Part shown: piece by piece, positions 61,823 to 64,000 of the stretch
Layout: every line of letters begins with the position of its first letter
How positions within the stretch are numbered: the stretch's first letter is position 1
Assembly: GCF_900590755.1 (NCBI RefSeq)
Contig: NZ_UUOC01000053.1
Coordinates: 372,001 to 436,000, forward strand
Reading direction: 5' to 3'
Origin: Pseudomonas viridiflava
GTDB lineage: Bacteria; Pseudomonadota; Gammaproteobacteria; Pseudomonadales; Pseudomonadaceae
DNA: 64,000 nt
The notes under the pieces: generated by a model
Database searches by the model: none
What the model was told of the DNA's origin: nothing
The model's input: the letters and a program-made list of their open reading frames with translations, nothing else
Made by a program: the position numbers and the translations under genes

Positions 61823-61911
61823 TGTAGGAGTGAGCTTGCTCGCGATAGCGTCGGATCAGGATATAGATTTCTCTACCTGGAGACCGAATCGCGAGCAAGC
61901 TCACTCCTACA
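61823..61911. repeat. REP inverted pair (TGTAGGAGTGAGCTTGCTCG family)
   Basis: Perfectly inverted 24-bp arms at 61823-61846 and 61888-61911. A fourth REP sequence type in the window, between two codirectional minus-strand genes. Confidence 0.87.
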
Positions 61912-61928
61912 GGGTCTGTGTTCCATCG

Positions 61929-62963
61929 CTAAAGCGCAGGTGCCTTCTTGCCAAACGCTGCGATTGCCAACTTGAGCAACTGATCATGGGAATAACTGCC
62001 GTCGCGATCATCGGCGTAGCGCACGATGACCAATCCGGCGCTGGGCACGACATAAAGCGCCTGCCCCCAATGCCCCAGCGCCGCAAAGGTATCAGCCGGC
62101 GCATCCGGCCAAGGGCCTTTTTCGCCATCTGCCCTGCGGTTAAGCCACCACTGCCCTCCCGAGGCCTCGTTCGCCTGCTCTCCGGCAAAAGGGGTCAGCA
62201 CGAAGTCCACCCAGGCTTTGGGCAATAACTGCTGCTCATTCCAGCGTCCGCTGCGCTGCATCAACAAACCGATGCGCGCCAGATCCCGTGCGGTCATGTA
62301 GGCATAGGACGAACCGACAAAGGTCCCGCTGGCGTCCGTTTCCCATACAGCACTGCGGATACCCATCGGCTCAAACAGCGCGGTCCAGGGGTAATCGGCA
62401 TAGGCCTTTTCCCCGACCATGCCCCGCAGCGCTGCCGCCAACACCGTGCTGTCGCCGCTGGAGTAAAGGTATGAAGTGCCTGGAGGATGAGCGCTGTGAT
62501 GCTCGGACGTGAAGCGCGCCATATCCTCGCGCCCTCGGGTGTAAAGCATGGCGACGACAGAAGAGTTGAGCGGCGCGTATTCATAGTCTTCCTGCCAGTC
62601 CAGCCCGGAAGACCATGTCATCAGATGCCTGAGGGTAATCCCGGGATGAGCACTGAACGGCGGATAAAACTTCGCCACCGGGTCATCGAGCTGAAACCGG
62701 CCTTCGCCAGAGGCGACACCCAACACGGTCGCCATGATGCTTTTGCTGATAGACCAGGTGAGGTGCGGCGTCTCGGCGCGGGTCTCGCCAGCATAGCGCT
62801 CGTAAATTACCCGCCCGTCGCGCATCACCAGCAAGGCATCGGTACGGATGCCCTGACGGTTTTCATCGTTGCGCACCGGGAAGGCGTAATCCTCCAGGGC
62901 TCGCAGCGCGTCGGCATTGGCGTTGATCGAGAGGAACAGCAGCAACAGCCAGACGAGGCGCAT
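61929..62963 (-). CDS. Serine hydrolase of the beta-lactamase (class C/EstB-like) fold
   Basis: A 344-aa exported protein. The signal peptide (MRLVWLLLLFLSINANA) is followed by the catalytic SxxK at 'WSISKS' (Ser71, Lys74) and a 'YLYSSGD' segment corresponding to YxN. 'HWGQALYVVP' near the C-terminus replaces the KTG box. Family members are esterases, peptidases or beta-lactamases; the modified boxes make a true beta-lactamase unlikely. Substrate unknown. I chose the ATG at 62963 because it begins the signal peptide. Confidence 0.85.
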   Translation of the reverse strand: MRLVWLLLLFLSINANADALRALEDYAFPVRNDENRQGIRTDALLVMRDGRVIYERYAGETRAETPHLTWSISKSIMATVLGVASGEGRFQLDDPVAKFYPPFSAHPGITLRHLMTWSSGLDWQEDYEYAPLNSSVVAMLYTRGREDMARFTSEHHSAHPPGTSYLYSSGDSTVLAAALRGMVGEKAYADYPWTALFEPMGIRSAVWETDASGTFVGSSYAYMTARDLARIGLLMQRSGRWNEQQLLPKAWVDFVLTPFAGEQANEASGGQWWLNRRADGEKGPWPDAPADTFAALGHWGQALYVVPSAGLVIVRYADDRDGSYSHDQLLKLAIAAFGKKAPAL

Positions 62964-63040
62964 GGGGTGAGTCTCGAAATGGGATTGCCGAACTTTAGCA
63001 GCGGGTTGTGACAGCTGATGCGCATTTTCTGGATTCATTT

Positions 63041-63130
63041 GTGGGACCGGCTTTAGCCGGGAAGACATCAGTCCTGCCTATAGAGATGCGGCGGGTGTAC
63101 CGGCCTCTTCCCGGCTAAAGCCGGTCCCAC
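63041..63130. repeat. REP inverted pair (GTGGGACCGGCTTTAGCC family, second copy)
   Basis: Arms 63041-63063 and 63108-63130 are identical to those at 54211-54300. Only the loops differ. Here the pair lies in the divergent region upstream of both the hydrolase and olsB, unusual because REPs tend to follow genes. Confidence 0.88.
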
Positions 63131-63284
63131 GGATAGAAGTCCGTCGCCTACGCCACCCGTCACATAACCATCACCAAACCTTCATGGTCATGACATCGCC
63201 TCTGCTTAGCCTGAATTTGTACAGCAGCGCCAGGCCATTTCAGCCGATGCCCGCACTTGCAGGGCTGGCTCACGGAGACTTCGC

Positions 63285-64000
63285 ATGACTCAGATCGCCC
63301 GCATTCGCGACACAGCATCCGACCGCCGCCTTCAGGCTGAACGCCTGACCGGCACCCAAGCCTTGCAGGAAGCACAGGCACTGCGCTTCACCGTCTTCAG
63401 TGGCGAATTCAACGCCAAGCTCAAAGGCGCTGACCAAGGCCTGGACATGGACGACTACGACGTCCACTGCTCGCACATCGGCGTGCGTGATCTCAACACC
63501 GGCAAGCTGGTCGCTACCACCCGCCTGCTGGATCACAAGGCGGCCAACACCGTCGGCCGTTTCTACAGCGAAGAAGAATTCAACCTGCACGGCCTTGGCC
63601 ATCTGCAAGGCCCGATTCTGGAACTGGGTCGCACCTGCGTAGATCCGGAGTACCGCAACGGCGGCACCATTGCCGTGTTGTGGAGCGAACTGGCCGAGAT
63701 CCTCAATGAAGGTTCCTACAGCTACCTGATGGGCTGCGCGAGCATCCCGATGCAGGACGGCGGCATTCAGGCTCACGCCATCATGCAGCGCTTGCGCGAA
63801 CGCTATCTGTGCAACCAGAACCTGCGCGCCGAGCCAAAGAACCCGCTGCCCGCCATGGATTTGCCGAGCAACGTGATCTGCGAAATGCCGCCATTACTCA
63901 AGGCCTACATGCGCCTGGGTGCGAAGATCTGCGGCGAGCCGTGCTGGGATGAAGACTTCCAGGTCGCCGACGTATTCATCCTGCTCAAGCGCGACGAGCT
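63285..64000 (+). CDS. olsB: Ornithine-acyl-ACP N-acyltransferase OlsB (partial, 3' end missing)
   Basis: The first 238 codons of a GNAT-like acyltransferase. 'AQALRFTVFSGEFNAKLKG', 'LDMDDYDVHCSHIGVRD', 'ELGRTCVDPEYRNGG' and 'YLMGCASIPMQDG' fit the OlsB/hemolysin-like family that makes lyso-ornithine lipid from ornithine and 3-hydroxyacyl-ACP. In pseudomonads olsA usually follows; here that lies beyond the window. Ornithine lipids often replace phospholipids under phosphate limitation. Confidence 0.88.
   Translation, partial: MTQIARIRDTASDRRLQAERLTGTQALQEAQALRFTVFSGEFNAKLKGADQGLDMDDYDVHCSHIGVRDLNTGKLVATTRLLDHKAANTVGRFYSEEEFNLHGLGHLQGPILELGRTCVDPEYRNGGTIAVLWSELAEILNEGSYSYLMGCASIPMQDGGIQAHAIMQRLRERYLCNQNLRAEPKNPLPAMDLPSNVICEMPPLLKAYMRLGAKICGEPCWDEDFQVADVFILLKRDE

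Noticed and set aside
1..64000. CRISPR arrays, tRNA or rRNA genes, insertion sequences, phage integrase
   Set aside because: I looked for regular short repeats, cloverleaf-like sequence and transposase or integrase motifs and saw none.

Overview
The window looks like a Pseudomonas chromosome. Supporting signs are an MvaT-type H-NS protein, the pca gene set with a recognisable PcaR operator, class I fumarase, PykA, an OlsB-like N-acyltransferase, and several Pseudomonas-style REP inverted pairs (TGTAGGAGCTGCCG..., GTGGGACCGGCTTTAGCC..., GTTGGAGCGAGGCTTGCC...). I cannot resolve the species; the fluorescens or syringae lineages fit.

Region 1 (about 1-23.3 kb, all on the minus strand) is a nearly complete Inv/Mxi-Spa (Salmonella SPI-1 family) type III secretion system. 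It is not of the Hrp or Psc/Ysc type. In transcription order it reads: orphan 139-aa ORF, invF, invG (sctC), invE (sctW), invA (sctV), invB/spaK, spaL (sctN), spaM (sctO), spaN (sctP), spaO (sctQ), spaP-Q-R-S (sctRSTU), sicA, sipB, sipC, sipD, a 64-aa ORF, iacP, then hilA, iagB, prgH-I-J-K (sctD, F, I, J) and orgA (sctK, cut by the window edge). SipA, SptP, SicP, HilC, HilD and InvH are not seen. The stator gene sctL (orgB) presumably lies beyond the left edge.

Region 2 (23.4-33.5 kb) is a beta-ketoadipate (pca) locus that appears split. pcaR, pcaI, pcaJ and pcaF run on the minus strand. A MHS-family permease that fits PcaT follows at 23.4-24.7 kb. Between pcaF and this permease, on the opposite strand, sits a 1520-residue protein with dermonecrotic-toxin-like body features and a C-terminal segment resembling HYD1-type ADP-ribosyltransferase toxins. 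It has no adjacent immunity gene, so I infer that it is a candidate type III effector. The secretion system starts directly after the permease, where pcaBDC would be expected, so the island seems to have entered the pca cluster.

Region 3 (33.5-64 kb) reads as ordinary core genome with small accessory pieces. It holds a sparse 0.9-kb stretch, a Pit phosphate transporter, a HerA-like ATPase (YjgR), a three-gene envelope-glycan operon (glycosyltransferase, deacetylase-like protein, flippase-like membrane protein), purU, mvaT, sbcB and a six-gene RDD/SpoIIM/DUF4129/DUF4350/MoxR/DUF58 operon. It continues with a PilZ protein, a lipoprotein, pykA, a ferredoxin-reductase-like protein coupled to a GGDEF diguanylate cyclase, class I fumarase, a RES/Xre toxin-antitoxin pair with a repeated operator-like motif, a cardiolipin-synthase-like protein coupled to YceI, a beta-lactamase-fold hydrolase, and the start of olsB. 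All six REP pairs I found lie in this region and none in the first 36 kb.

Most working together in the window is in the secretion system: HilA and InvF as regulators, export apparatus, ATPase, needle and ruler, translocators with chaperone SicA, the InvB effector chaperone, and the neighbouring giant toxin as a plausible cargo.
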